Assembly: GCF_000012845.1 (NCBI RefSeq)
Contig: NC_009615.1
Coordinates: 3,784,501-3,848,500, forward strand
DNA: 64,000 nucleotides
Source: Parabacteroides distasonis ATCC 8503
Lineage (GTDB): Bacteria; Bacteroidota; Bacteroidia; Bacteroidales; Tannerellaceae
Direction of reading: 5' to 3'
Positions 1-9,333 of the stretch are shown here, piece by piece. How positions within the stretch are numbered: the first letter of the stretch is position 1; the number at the start of each line of letters is the position of its first letter. The notes beneath the pieces were generated by a model. The model ran no database searches, was not told the origin of the DNA, and saw only the letters and a list, made by a program, of their open reading frames with translations. The translations under genes and the position numbers were made by a program.

Positions 1-540
1 GTGGTGAACAAGTTCGGGCAATGGCTGCTCACTATCAACGGCTCGTTCGACGGAAAGAAATCAGACTTCCGCTCTACGGAGAATAAGATCACCGTAATGT
101 TCACCCCCAGCGCCACCCTCCTGAAGGCGCTAGAAAACATCTACGTGAACGCCGACGTAGCCACTGTGGGCCCGATGATCGAGAACCTCACGGATTCTAC
201 CACGAAGGAGAAGAACCTCCATATCACTCCGAACGCCCCGGCTATCATCTTCGGCAGCACGCTGCTTATCAAGGGGGATGATCCATCTGTAGGCGTCTAC
301 TTCACCAAGGATGAGGAGGGCGCCACGCCAACAAAAGTCTCCCTTATCGTACGTAACACCAAGAGCGAGATAATTATCCAGATCCCGCAACTCGCCGAGG
401 GGCAGTACTGGCTGAGCGTCACTACGCAGGCGGGGGCGAATTACGGCTTGGTGAAGGATCCCCGTACCTATAAGTTCCCCATCCTCCTGACGGTAGGTGC
501 CGGAGGCGGAGGCGATAGCGAAAGCCCGGACGAGATCTGA
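1..540 (+). CDS. DUF4469 domain protein, HU-like DNA-binding family (5' partial)
   Basis: This is the C-terminal 179 residues of a protein that probably starts before the window. The reading frame is open at base 1, and the GTG there is unlikely to be the true start because family members carry an HU-like DNA-binding domain of about 120 residues ahead of this part. What remains looks like the DUF4469 region followed by an Ig-like beta fold (ITPNAPAIIFGSTLLIKGDD, then YWLSVTTQAGANYG), ending in a Gly-rich acidic tail (GAGGGGDSESPDEI). Bacteroidetes carry many copies of this family; their role as nucleoid-associated or cell-surface proteins is not settled. The family call is from recognition of the sequence and the exact function is unknown. 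Confidence 0.7.
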   Translation: MVNKFGQWLLTINGSFDGKKSDFRSTENKITVMFTPSATLLKALENIYVNADVATVGPMIENLTDSTTKEKNLHITPNAPAIIFGSTLLIKGDDPSVGVYFTKDEEGATPTKVSLIVRNTKSEIIIQIPQLAEGQYWLSVTTQAGANYGLVKDPRTYKFPILLTVGAGGGGDSESPDEI

Positions 541-546
541 TAAGGC

Positions 547-655
547 AGAGAGCCTCATCTATGAGGGCTGATAAAGCCTAGGCTCTCACCCCTCATAGAC
601 GAGGCTCTCTCATGGTTCATGGTCTAGGCTCTCTCACCGGTCATAGACGGGAAGC
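547..655. repeat. Nested inverted and ~22-bp direct repeats 3' of the DUF4469 gene
   Basis: Bases 547-567 and 590-610 form an inverted repeat matching at 20 of 21 positions with a 22-nt loop. The unit AGGCTCTC recurs at 580, 602 and 626, so the spacing is 22 and 24 bp, and a TCATAGACG motif recurs inside the units. The region is too structured for chance and could serve as a transcription terminator. It belongs to the repeat class described in the findings. Confidence 0.75.
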
Positions 656-713
656 TATGAGCATACCCGTGAACGAATGTTAAGACTATTATTCACTTTA
701 AATTATATCGCTT

Positions 714-3700
714 ATGAAAACAAATTTACTACGAATCGGTTTACGGCTGTCACTGGTGGTGATAGCCCTTTTGTGTGGTGTGCATCTTGCTTGGGGGCAG
801 GAAAATACGAAAGTGATGCACAAGATATATACTAATACTTATGGTAATGTCACGATTGATTGTCCGTCAGAGGTTGAGGATGGAGGTAGTTTTGCTTTTA
901 AAATAGCAACATCAACAGGTGCTTATCGTCTTGGTATATCACAAGCAGGGAAGAATTTTAGGGATTTCTCATGGGATGATTCCCAAAATGCTAATGTGGC
1001 GAAGAATATTACTGGAACGATCTTAATTAATGTTGTTGAGCATACGGAAATAATGATTGGAGAGGAGAGGTATATGCTTGAGAAATGCAGCGCTATGCTT
1101 CCTCCTTCACAAACTCAACCGACTTCATCAAGCATAGTATTAAAGAGCGTGGTAACCGCAAAAGGAAAGCACTATAGTTTGAATGGTTATGAGGGTGCCT
1201 ACAATACATATGCTAATATAACATCAATAACATTGCCGAATGACAAGTTTTATATTTTTCCTGATGCGTTTTCCATACAGGCTGGTTTGACTGAGATTCA
1301 TGCGAAAGCTATAGACCCCAAAAATTACCATATAATAGAGGGCGCTTTCGGAGAGAAAGATTTGAGTGGAATCACGCTTTACGTACCGGCTGGCAGTAAG
1401 GCTGATTATGCCGCCAGTGCCCCTTGGAATCAGTTTAAGGAAATTTTGGAGGAGCCGCTTCCCAAGAAATATCCGGTTTATGTTGTGGGTTATGGAGTAG
1501 CGTCTACTGATGCGCCGGATTCAATAGCTCGCGGGCAATCCTTGACCGTGAATATTACGCTGGAACCCGGATTTAAATCTTTTGAACCTAGCGTAATAAC
1601 TATCCCGGGTGAGGAAGTGAATAAAGATGTCGTTATACAAGTCTCTACTTATACGGAAAATGTGTTGTCTGGAATTTCTTATAGCATGAGTACTACTCAA
1701 GAAAACGCATTTTGTCATGGCTTCCTAGATGCTCCCCAGAAAGAAGTGACCATACCGGAAGTGGTGACTGTCGGCTCTAATTCTTATAAGGTAGAATATA
1801 TCGTGGCTGATGCGTTTAAAAATCAAACCTCACTCGAAAAGCTTACTCTAGAAGGAAACACTGGTATTGCTCGGAGAGCATTCTCTGGGTGTACCGCCTT
1901 AAAAGAGATTCATTGTATAAGTCCTGAACCCATAAATATTTATTATGAGGACGCTTTTGAAGGAGTGGATAAGGACGCATGTGTCATCTTTGTACCTGCC
2001 GGGGCTTCCGGTGCCTACAAAGCCACCGATGGCTGGAAGGACTTTAAGAACATAAGGGAGGAGGGCACATACTCCATCACCCGTACCGGATTTGAGGGAG
2101 TCGCTTATTATGGCCCCGACTTGGTGGTTGATGGCTCCCGACTGGAAGCGAGACTCACGCCCGAGAGTGGCTATGTATTAGGCATAGGAGACATCACCGT
2201 CACCATGGGAGGCAAGAAACTGGATCCTATGTCGAAGGAATTCTTCTATGGTACATTCGGTAAGGATACCTTGACTATAGAAACCGTTACCGGCGACGTG
2301 ACGATCACTGCGAAGGCTAGGAAAATTAGTGGGGATCCTTTTGTCCTTGGTGACCTTACCTATCGGATTACTAGGGATGCGGCTGTCGAGGTTGCGGGTG
2401 TAAAAGAGGATGCCTATACGAAAGGTAGATCGTACGTAATCCCCTCTTCTTTGGAATATGAAGGGAATAATTATGCTGTTACCGGTATAGGGCCTAAGGC
2501 GTTCAGCGGTCGTATCATGGAATCCATAACGATCCCGAGTAGTGTGGAGGAAGTAGGAACAGAGAGTTTCCTTGACGCACAAGCTGACGATATTCACATT
2601 CAACGTTCTACGCCACTTTCAACCGTTAATGGCTCATTCAATATCTTGGATAAAAACAAATGTAGAATCTACGTGCCCAAAGGGGCCCTTGCCGCTTATC
2701 ATACCGCTACTTGGGATTGGCTAGGTTTTCCTTATATCTTGGAAGAAGGTGATAAATATTTCGATGTGGACTTTGAGTTGACAGGACTTACCGTAAAGCC
2801 CTTCCAACCGGAAATAGCTATATCCGGGAGGTCCGTGTCTTTCATTTTAGTTCCGGATAGCGGTAGTTTTTTGCCGGACTCGATCGAGGTATGGTATCCT
2901 ACAGGTCTGGAGCCTTGCGAGTATGACGCAAAAACGGGCAAGGTTACTATCGCTACGGTAAAAGGGAACTTGACTATCAAAGCCAAAGCGATAGGAGCCT
3001 TATTGCCAGATAAGGACACTGATATTACAATCGGAAAAGATTCTACCTATACGGACGGCAGTACGACAGGCAGTAAGTTCAATGGAGTCATCGGAAACGA
3101 CGAGGAATTAACAAGAGTTAAATCCTTGAAAATAGATACTGAGGATGGAAAGGTTACCGGCATCACGTTTAAAAGCTTGATTGTTGGTTCCGGAAGTTCT
3201 ACGTCACAGAGTGTTACCGTTGCCGAGACATCCAATATCGAGATCACGTTGGATGGCAATAATAACTTAGGGAAAGTATTGAACCAAGGAAGCACACGGT
3301 TACTACCCGGCGAAAATACCCTGTTGGATGCGTTGGTGGAAAATGAGGGTATCTTCATTGATGAAACCGGTCTGTTAGATGCCGTAACGGGGCCTGCTGG
3401 CCTTACTATTGCCCAACGACCGGAGAAAGCGCCTAGGATAGAGATGGGTTCCTCCACGCTTCTAAAAGTCGAAGCGTCGGCTGAGGAAGAGGCGAATCTT
3501 TCCTATATATGGGAGAAATTTGACAGCGAGAATAATAACTGGAAGCAAGTGAAGCCGGAAGTACAGCGGACGAAGGCTCTCTCCTCTCTTCGTTCGGATG
3601 TCTTAAGTACGAATGAAGATGCGCAACTGGAGGTCTCCGAGGCCGGGAAGTATCGTTGTCTTGTCTCGAATACGGTAAATGCTGTAAATTCTACTCTGAC

Positions 3701-4214
3701 CGCTTATTCAGAGGTAAGCATTGCCTCTTCCACACCGGATCCAACAGTGACCTTTAGTGTGACCCTTCCATCCGTTGAAGGCGCCGCCTTGAGTCCTCTC
3801 GCTGGAACTTATTCCGTGGAAGCGGGCGGTAGCTTCTCGTTCTCCCTTACGCTCGATACGGACTACGATCAATCTACCCCTATGGTAAAGGTAGGAGATA
3901 AGCTGATCGAGCCGACCTCTGATGGCAAGTATGAGATCAAGAATATCAACTCTGATATAACAATATCTATTACCGGGATCGTAAAAAACACCACCGTAGG
4001 CAATGCGGAGGTAGAATCCAATGCCTTGAAAATTTGGGGATCAAACGGGGTATTGCATATCCAGTCCGCTCATGTGAGTACGGCTTATATAATGACATTC
4101 GGCGGTCAATTGTATAAGGCGATAACCTTACCAATTGGTGAGACGATGATAACCATCCCGCAAGGTTCCTATATCATCCGTATCGAAAACCAATCCTACA
4201 AGATCCGCTTCTAG
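714..4214 (+). CDS. Large secreted BspA-like leucine-rich-repeat protein
   Basis: The 1166-residue product has a signal peptide (MKTNLLRIG..., cleavage near AWGQ). Three similar modules of the LRR_5/BspA type lie at about residues 165-240, 345-450 and 570-685. Each ends in a recognisable block, VPAGSKADYAASAPWNQF, VPAGASGAYKATDGWKDF and VPKGALAAYHTATWDWLGF. Between them are beta-rich stretches with repeated DVTI/NLTIKAKA motifs. An Ig-like segment (residues 915-1010, with YRCLVSN) and a final module ending in SYIIRIENQSYKIRF follow. The last 70 residues resemble the C-terminal sorting domains of type IX secretion cargo, but this is only a resemblance. It is probably a surface adhesin or surface-exposed protein; ligand unknown. 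It stands alone, with a strong terminator just after its stop codon. Confidence 0.75.
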   Translation: MKTNLLRIGLRLSLVVIALLCGVHLAWGQENTKVMHKIYTNTYGNVTIDCPSEVEDGGSFAFKIATSTGAYRLGISQAGKNFRDFSWDDSQNANVAKNITGTILINVVEHTEIMIGEERYMLEKCSAMLPPSQTQPTSSSIVLKSVVTAKGKHYSLNGYEGAYNTYANITSITLPNDKFYIFPDAFSIQAGLTEIHAKAIDPKNYHIIEGAFGEKDLSGITLYVPAGSKADYAASAPWNQFKEILEEPLPKKYPVYVVGYGVASTDAPDSIARGQSLTVNITLEPGFKSFEPSVITIPGEEVNKDVVIQVSTYTENVLSGISYSMSTTQENAFCHGFLDAPQKEVTIPEVVTVGSNSYKVEYIVADAFKNQTSLEKLTLEGNTGIARRAFSGCTALKEIHCISPEPINIYYEDAFEGVDKDACVIFVPAGASGAYKATDGWKDFKNIREEGTYSITRTGFEGVAYYGPDLVVDGSRLEARLTPESGYVLGIGDITVTMGGKKLDPMSKEFFYGTFGKDTLTIETVTGDVTITAKARKISGDPFVLGDLTYRITRDAAVEVAGVKEDAYTKGRSYVIPSSLEYEGNNYAVTGIGPKAFSGRIMESITIPSSVEEVGTESFLDAQADDIHIQRSTPLSTVNGSFNILDKNKCRIYVPKGALAAYHTATWDWLGFPYILEEGDKYFDVDFELTGLTVKPFQPEIAISGRSVSFILVPDSGSFLPDSIEVWYPTGLEPCEYDAKTGKVTIATVKGNLTIKAKAIGALLPDKDTDITIGKDSTYTDGSTTGSKFNGVIGNDEELTRVKSLKIDTEDGKVTGITFKSLIVGSGSSTSQSVTVAETSNIEITLDGNNNLGKVLNQGSTRLLPGENTLLDALVENEGIFIDETGLLDAVTGPAGLTIAQRPEKAPRIEMGSSTLLKVEASAEEEANLSYIWEKFDSENNNWKQVKPEVQRTKALSSLRSDVLSTNEDAQLEVSEAGKYRCLVSNTVNAVNSTLTAYSEVSIASSTPDPTVTFSVTLPSVEGAALSPLAGTYSVEAGGSFSFSLTLDTDYDQSTPMVKVGDKLIEPTSDGKYEIKNINSDITISITGIVKNTTVGNAEVESNALKIWGSNGVLHIQSAHVSTAYIMTFGGQLYKAITLPIGETMITIPQGSYIIRIENQSYKIRF

Positions 4215-4232
4215 CCATTCTTGAGGAATCAT

Positions 4233-4268
4233 AGGAAGGCGAGTCATTTGCGAGTGGCTCGCCTTTCT
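4233..4268 (+). terminator. Rho-independent-type terminator after the LRR protein
   Basis: Bases 4233-4246 can pair with 4255-4268 over 14 positions including two G-U pairs, leaving an 8-nt loop, and TTGTTT follows. It sits 18 bp after the stop codon. The upstream in-frame ATG of the next gene at 4221 lies ahead of this hairpin, which argues against that start. Confidence 0.8.
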
Positions 4269-4355
4269 TGTTTAATAAATCTTAATATTTACCGGGGATA
4301 TAAGTATCGTAAGCCATTAGAAAGTATATTCATGCGTAATGTCAATCTATTTATC

Positions 4356-7016
4356 ATGAAATGTATATCTATCTACTTTGTGACCCTATTGTTACTGATG
4401 TCGGGCTGTGAATCCGGGCGGAGGTTCATCTTAAAAGATCTTCGTTGTGAGAACTTGGAGAATCCGGTTGCGATCGACAATACCCATCCCCATTTTAGCT
4501 GGAAAATCGAGACAGACGGGCAAACTATGCGGCAAGCGTATTTTGAGATACAAGTAGCCACGGATAGTTCCTTGCTGGCTCAAGGCAAAGCCGATCTATG
4601 GAATTCAGGTAAGGTGGAATCGTCCGCTTCCGTGATGGTCCCTTATCGAGGGAAAGAGTTGCGATCTAGTGTGCTGGCCTATTGGAAAGTCCGGGTATGG
4701 GACGATAAGGGGGAATCCTCGGATTGGAGTCCAATCAATCGCTTTGGGATCGGGCTTTTGGATAAAGCGGAATGGCAAGGGAAATATATAGGGATGCCGG
4801 ATGAGAAGAATCCGATGTTAAGGAATAAGTTCGAGCTTCAAGACCGTGATGCCACATTACTCCTTCATGTAAACTCCTTAGGGTATCATGAGATCTATTT
4901 AAATGGGAGGAAGGTATCGGAAGATGTTCTCTCGCCTGCGGTATCTCAATTAAACAAAAGATCATTATCGGTGACGTACGATCTTACGCCGTACGCAAAG
5001 CAGGGAATAAACGACTTATTGCTCTGGTTGGGCCGTGGCTGGTACAGAAAAGCTACTTTTAATGCCGTTCATGATGGGCCGTTGGTTAAACTGCAATTGG
5101 ACGAGATTCAAAGAAATGGCGCTACAAGTACGTTACTCGTTACAGATAGCTCTTGGGAAGGCCGGGGAAGTATGTATGGTGAGACCGGTACCGGTACTTG
5201 GTATCCCCATCAATTCGGGGGTGAATGTGTGGATGGGCGGAAGGCGTTGCCGGATTTGACAACGGCTACGCTTGACAAACTGGATTGGACGCCGGTATTG
5301 GAGGTGGAGGTACCCGGGATAGAGGTAAGTCCCCAAATGTGTGAGCCTAATCGAATACAAGAGATTATCCGTCCCAAAGGAATCAAACAAATAGGGGATA
5401 GTATTTGGCTCGTAGATATGGGAAAGGCGTTAAATGGTTGGGTTGAGCTGAGTTTCCCAAAATTACCGGAAGGCCACCGGGTCCGTATGGAATATACGGA
5501 TTGGTTAAATGAAAACGAAGATTTCAAGCCACAAGAGGAGAACGGACAGTATGAGGATTGGTATATCGGTTCCGGACAAGGCAAAGAGGTATTCCGAAAT
5601 AAATTTAACCACCATGCGTTTCAATATATAAGGATATCCGGTTTGGCGAAAGCCCCCGAGGAGGTAACCGGCTATCTGATTCATACGGATTATAAGGATG
5701 CCTCGTCTTTCGAGTGCTCGGATCCGGACTTGAATGCTATCTATGCGATGATCAAATATACTTTCAAGAACCTAGCTTTCAGTGGTTATATCGTAGACTG
5801 CCCGCATTATGAGCGTATGGGATACGGTGGGGATGGAAATGCCTCTTGTAAGAGTTTCCAGACATTGTATGAGGGCTCTTCCGTGTATATGAACTGGATG
5901 CAGATGTGGCAGGATTGCATCCGTGAGGATGGGGGTATGCCGCATTGCGTACCGAGTCCATACCCGGCGGGAGGTGGTCCGTATTGGTGTGGCTTTATTA
6001 TCACGGGATCGTGGCAGACTTATTTGAATTATGGGGATAGCCGTCTGATCGAGCGATATTATCCGGTTATGCGACATTGGTTGCGTTATGTGGATGCGTA
6101 TACGGTCGATGGATTGCTGAAACGTTGGCCGGATACGGATTATCGGGCATGGTATTTAGGGGATTGGTTGGCTCCGGCGGGTGTCGATTATACGGCGCAG
6201 TCATCGGTAGATCTGGTTAGTAACTGCTTTATAAGCGATTGCCTCACTACGATGGAGAAGATCGCGAAGGTATTGGGGAAAGCGGAGGATGCCGCTAAGT
6301 ATAAAGAGCGTCGCCAACGATTGAACGAGCTTATCCAGAAGACTTTCTATGATCCGGAGAAGAAACAGTACGCTACAGGCTCCCAGATCGATCGGATTTA
6401 TCCGATGTTGGTCGGCGTGACAGATGAACAGCATATGCCCGAGGTAAAGGAAGGTTTATATCGAGAGACATTGGAGAATTGCAAAGGGCATATCGGTTCC
6501 GGCTTGGTGGGTGTTACAATCTTGACCGATTGGGCGATAAAGGACGGAGAGGCCGATTTTCTCTATTCCATGCTGAAAAAGAGAGAGCTGCCGGGATATC
6601 TATATATGATCGATCAAGGGGCTTCTACGACTTGGGAATACTGGTCGGGAGAACGTAGTAAGGTTCATAATTGTTTCAATGGCATTGGCGCTTGGTTCTG
6701 TCAGGCGGTCGGAGGGATCTTGCCGGATGAGGATGAGCCGGGCTATAAACATTTCTTTATCAAACCTCAGATACCGAATGGCGTGACGTGGGCGAGGGCG
6801 GCGAGAGAGACCCCTTACGGTACGGCACGTGTGTCTTGGACTATGGAGAACCGATCGCTTTCCCTCGATCTGGAGATACCGGCGAATAGTATGGCGACCT
6901 TTATCGCTCCATTTAACGTATCGAATTGTGTGTTAGATGGGAATAATGTAGAAATATCGGCGGGTTCGATCCTGTTGGAAAGTGGAAAACACACGCTATC
7001 GCTGCCTGCGGAATAG
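4356..7016 (+). CDS. GH78 alpha-L-rhamnosidase, lipoprotein
   Basis: The enzyme should remove terminal alpha-L-rhamnose by inversion. I chose the ATG at 4356 because it gives a clean lipoprotein signal (MKCISIYFV...LLLMSGC); 4332 is an alternative, and the frame is open back to 4221 across a terminator. The product is 886 residues, normal for the family. The order is an N-terminal Ig-like region, the rhamnosidase N-domain, a concanavalin-like domain, the six-hairpin catalytic barrel and a C-terminal beta domain. The GH78 signature DCPHYERMGYGGDG (Asp481, Glu486) and TTWEYW (Glu761) supply the expected acid and base. It is probably anchored at the cell surface or in the periplasm. The product is followed by a terminator, so it is likely transcribed alone. 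Confidence 0.9.
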   Translation: MKCISIYFVTLLLLMSGCESGRRFILKDLRCENLENPVAIDNTHPHFSWKIETDGQTMRQAYFEIQVATDSSLLAQGKADLWNSGKVESSASVMVPYRGKELRSSVLAYWKVRVWDDKGESSDWSPINRFGIGLLDKAEWQGKYIGMPDEKNPMLRNKFELQDRDATLLLHVNSLGYHEIYLNGRKVSEDVLSPAVSQLNKRSLSVTYDLTPYAKQGINDLLLWLGRGWYRKATFNAVHDGPLVKLQLDEIQRNGATSTLLVTDSSWEGRGSMYGETGTGTWYPHQFGGECVDGRKALPDLTTATLDKLDWTPVLEVEVPGIEVSPQMCEPNRIQEIIRPKGIKQIGDSIWLVDMGKALNGWVELSFPKLPEGHRVRMEYTDWLNENEDFKPQEENGQYEDWYIGSGQGKEVFRNKFNHHAFQYIRISGLAKAPEEVTGYLIHTDYKDASSFECSDPDLNAIYAMIKYTFKNLAFSGYIVDCPHYERMGYGGDGNASCKSFQTLYEGSSVYMNWMQMWQDCIREDGGMPHCVPSPYPAGGGPYWCGFIITGSWQTYLNYGDSRLIERYYPVMRHWLRYVDAYTVDGLLKRWPDTDYRAWYLGDWLAPAGVDYTAQSSVDLVSNCFISDCLTTMEKIAKVLGKAEDAAKYKERRQRLNELIQKTFYDPEKKQYATGSQIDRIYPMLVGVTDEQHMPEVKEGLYRETLENCKGHIGSGLVGVTILTDWAIKDGEADFLYSMLKKRELPGYLYMIDQGASTTWEYWSGERSKVHNCFNGIGAWFCQAVGGILPDEDEPGYKHFFIKPQIPNGVTWARAARETPYGTARVSWTMENRSLSLDLEIPANSMATFIAPFNVSNCVLDGNNVEISAGSILLESGKHTLSLPAE

Positions 7017-7037
7017 GAATCATATGATTCCCTTTTT
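7016..7037 (+). terminator. Terminator after the rhamnosidase gene
   Basis: A perfect 16-bp palindrome at 7016-7031 overlaps the end of the stop codon and is followed by five T residues at 7033-7037. Confidence 0.75.
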
Positions 7038-7143
7038 GTTGACTTATGTTAATAGCTGTTTTTTAATTATTACGCCGTAAGTGTTTTATTCTATTGAAGG
7101 GTATATAGTATAAAAGGCTAAATAATAAAAAGGATCTATTACC

Positions 7144-9309
7144 ATGTTTAAATGTAAACAGCTTTTAAGGCGAATATGTGTGGTTAGCTATGTTTTCTTG
7201 TTGTGTGGAGGTTTGGTAAATGCGTCAAATCTCGTTTCTAAGACCAATACCCTGATAGGGACTCAAGGTAATGGGTGGGCTTCCGGATATTTGTATCCGG
7301 GGGCTACCTATCCCTTCGGTATGGTACAGTTTACCCCGACTTATTTCACGAAACAACTAGGCTTTGTCATCAATCAATTGAGTGGTGCGGGATGCGATCA
7401 TATGGGAAATTTCCCTACGCTTCCGATTGCCGGAGCTTTACGGGTTTCTCCGGATAGTATCTTGAATATGCAGACTCCGGTCGGCAAGGAGATCGGAACG
7501 GCCGGTTATTACGCAGCCACCGTAGATCATTCTATACGTGCGGAATTAACCGTTACGGAACGTACGGGTATGGCTCGTTATACGTTTTCTTCCAAGGAAA
7601 AGCAGGGTACCGTGATTATCGGAGGAGGAGTAGCCGCTACCCCTATCCAAGTAGCCGCTATTAAGATTACGGGTCCTCATAGTTGCGAGGGATATGCGGA
7701 GGGTGGTGCTTTCTGTGGAATCCCAACTCCCTATAAGGTTTACTTTGTGGCTGAGTTCGATGCGGATGCGGAGAGTTTTGGTACATGGAAGGAGGAGCGA
7801 CTACATGCGAATCATACGTTTGCGGAAGGCAGTCACTCGGGGGTGTATTTTACTTTTCCGTTGAAAGAGGGGAATCAGGCGGTGCAGTATAAGATCGGTG
7901 TTTCTTATGTCTCGGTGGAGAATGCCCGAGAGAATTTGAGGGTTGAGAATCCCGCTTGGGACTTCTCTGCGGTCCGTCAGGCGACGCAAGATAAATGGAA
8001 TGAATACCTCGGGAAGATAGAGGTAGAGGGAGATAACGAGGATCGCCAAATGCAATTCTATACGCATCTATATCGTTCATTAATCCATCCGAATGTTTGT
8101 AGCGACGTGAATGGGGAATATATGGGGGCGGATAGCCAAGTGCATAAGACAGCCCGAAAATTCTATACCTCTTTCAGTAATTGGGATACGTATCGTACGC
8201 AGACTGCTTTGATCGCTATGCTAGCTCCCGAGGAGACCTCGGATATCGTTATGTCTCATTACTTATTTGCCGAGCAATCCGGTGGTGGCTTCCCTCGTTG
8301 GGTACTGGCGAATATAGAGACAGGTGTTATGCAGGGGGACCCGACTCCGATTCTTGTAGCCAATGCGTATGCGTTTGGAGCTCGCAACTATGATCCTCGA
8401 ACTTTACTGCGGACTATGCGTTATGGAGCAGAAGTGCCGGGGGCTAATTCCCAAGGTGTTTTGACTCGACCGGGCTTGGAACAGTATTTGGAGAAAGGGT
8501 ATTACGACGCTTCGATCTTACTGGAATATACATCTTCTGATTTTGCGATTGGCCGTTTCGCCTTGCAAGCCTGCAATGATGAGCCGGTTTGTAATTGGTA
8601 TACGCAACGGGCGATGAACTGGAAGAATCTTTTTAATAAGGAGACCGGTTGGTTGCAGTCCCGAAACGAGGATGGTTCGTGGAAACGTTATGATGCGGAT
8701 TGGCGGGAATCGACATATAAGAATTATTTCTGGATGGTACCTTATGATTTGCAAGGGTTGATCGATAGTATAGGAGGAAAGGAAGCGGCGGAGAAGCGTT
8801 TGGATGAGATGTTCCGACGTTTGGACGCTAGTTATGGAGATGAATGGTTCGCCTCCGGTAACGAGCCTAGTTTCCAAATCCCTTGGATTTATAATTGGGC
8901 GGGGGCTCCTTATAAGGCGCAACAAGTGATCCGGCGTATACTGAACGAACAATATAGTAGTCGTGTGAACGGTTTGCCGGGCAACGACGATTTAGGATCG
9001 ATGGGAGCATGGTATGTCTTTGCCAGTATCGGTTTGTTTCCAGAGATTCCCGGAGTGGGAGGTTTCTCTGTGAATAGTCCGGTATTCCGTAAGATTGTTT
9101 TACATTTGCCCGAGGGAGACGTGATTATCAAAGGGGGTGATGAGAAAAAAGAGTATATCCATTCCTTAAGTCTTGATGGAAAGAAGATGGAGGGCACTTG
9201 GATTGATTGGTCGGATTTATATCGGGGGGCGACCTTGGAATATAAATTATCCGGGAAGCCGGATAAGACGTGGGGAACTCGGATAGCTCCCCCTTCATAT
9301 GGAAAATAA
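7144..9309 (+). CDS. GH92 alpha-mannosidase (first of three)
   Basis: This 721-residue exo-alpha-mannosidase has a signal peptide ending near VNASN and no lipobox, so it is probably periplasmic. GH92 enzymes are calcium-dependent inverting enzymes that remove terminal alpha-mannose from yeast mannan or N-glycans. Visible hallmarks are YLYPGATYPFGMVQFTP near the N terminus, FSNWDTYRTQ in the barrel, GNEPSFQIPW with the likely catalytic acid Glu574, and GNDDLGSMGAWYVF near residue 613. It opens a five-gene operon; the next gene begins 24 bp after its stop. It is somewhat shorter than the other two GH92 proteins here and is clearly not a recent duplicate of them. Linkage specificity cannot be read from the sequence. 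Confidence 0.93.
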   Translation: MFKCKQLLRRICVVSYVFLLCGGLVNASNLVSKTNTLIGTQGNGWASGYLYPGATYPFGMVQFTPTYFTKQLGFVINQLSGAGCDHMGNFPTLPIAGALRVSPDSILNMQTPVGKEIGTAGYYAATVDHSIRAELTVTERTGMARYTFSSKEKQGTVIIGGGVAATPIQVAAIKITGPHSCEGYAEGGAFCGIPTPYKVYFVAEFDADAESFGTWKEERLHANHTFAEGSHSGVYFTFPLKEGNQAVQYKIGVSYVSVENARENLRVENPAWDFSAVRQATQDKWNEYLGKIEVEGDNEDRQMQFYTHLYRSLIHPNVCSDVNGEYMGADSQVHKTARKFYTSFSNWDTYRTQTALIAMLAPEETSDIVMSHYLFAEQSGGGFPRWVLANIETGVMQGDPTPILVANAYAFGARNYDPRTLLRTMRYGAEVPGANSQGVLTRPGLEQYLEKGYYDASILLEYTSSDFAIGRFALQACNDEPVCNWYTQRAMNWKNLFNKETGWLQSRNEDGSWKRYDADWRESTYKNYFWMVPYDLQGLIDSIGGKEAAEKRLDEMFRRLDASYGDEWFASGNEPSFQIPWIYNWAGAPYKAQQVIRRILNEQYSSRVNGLPGNDDLGSMGAWYVFASIGLFPEIPGVGGFSVNSPVFRKIVLHLPEGDVIIKGGDEKKEYIHSLSLDGKKMEGTWIDWSDLYRGATLEYKLSGKPDKTWGTRIAPPSYGK

Positions 9310-9333
9310 ATATAACTTAATACTACGAATAAC

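Noticed and set aside
130..558. 142-codon minus-strand frame opposite the DUF4469 gene
   Set aside because: It lies opposite a frame with clear family sequence and has no signal, motif or start context of its own.
547..655. Short CRISPR-like array because of the 22-24 bp period
   Set aside because: Units are adjoining with no unique spacers, include inverted copies and number only two or three; no cas genes are present.
4221..4355. Earlier start for the rhamnosidase at 4221
   Set aside because: The added residues run through a strong terminator and would bury the lipoprotein signal.
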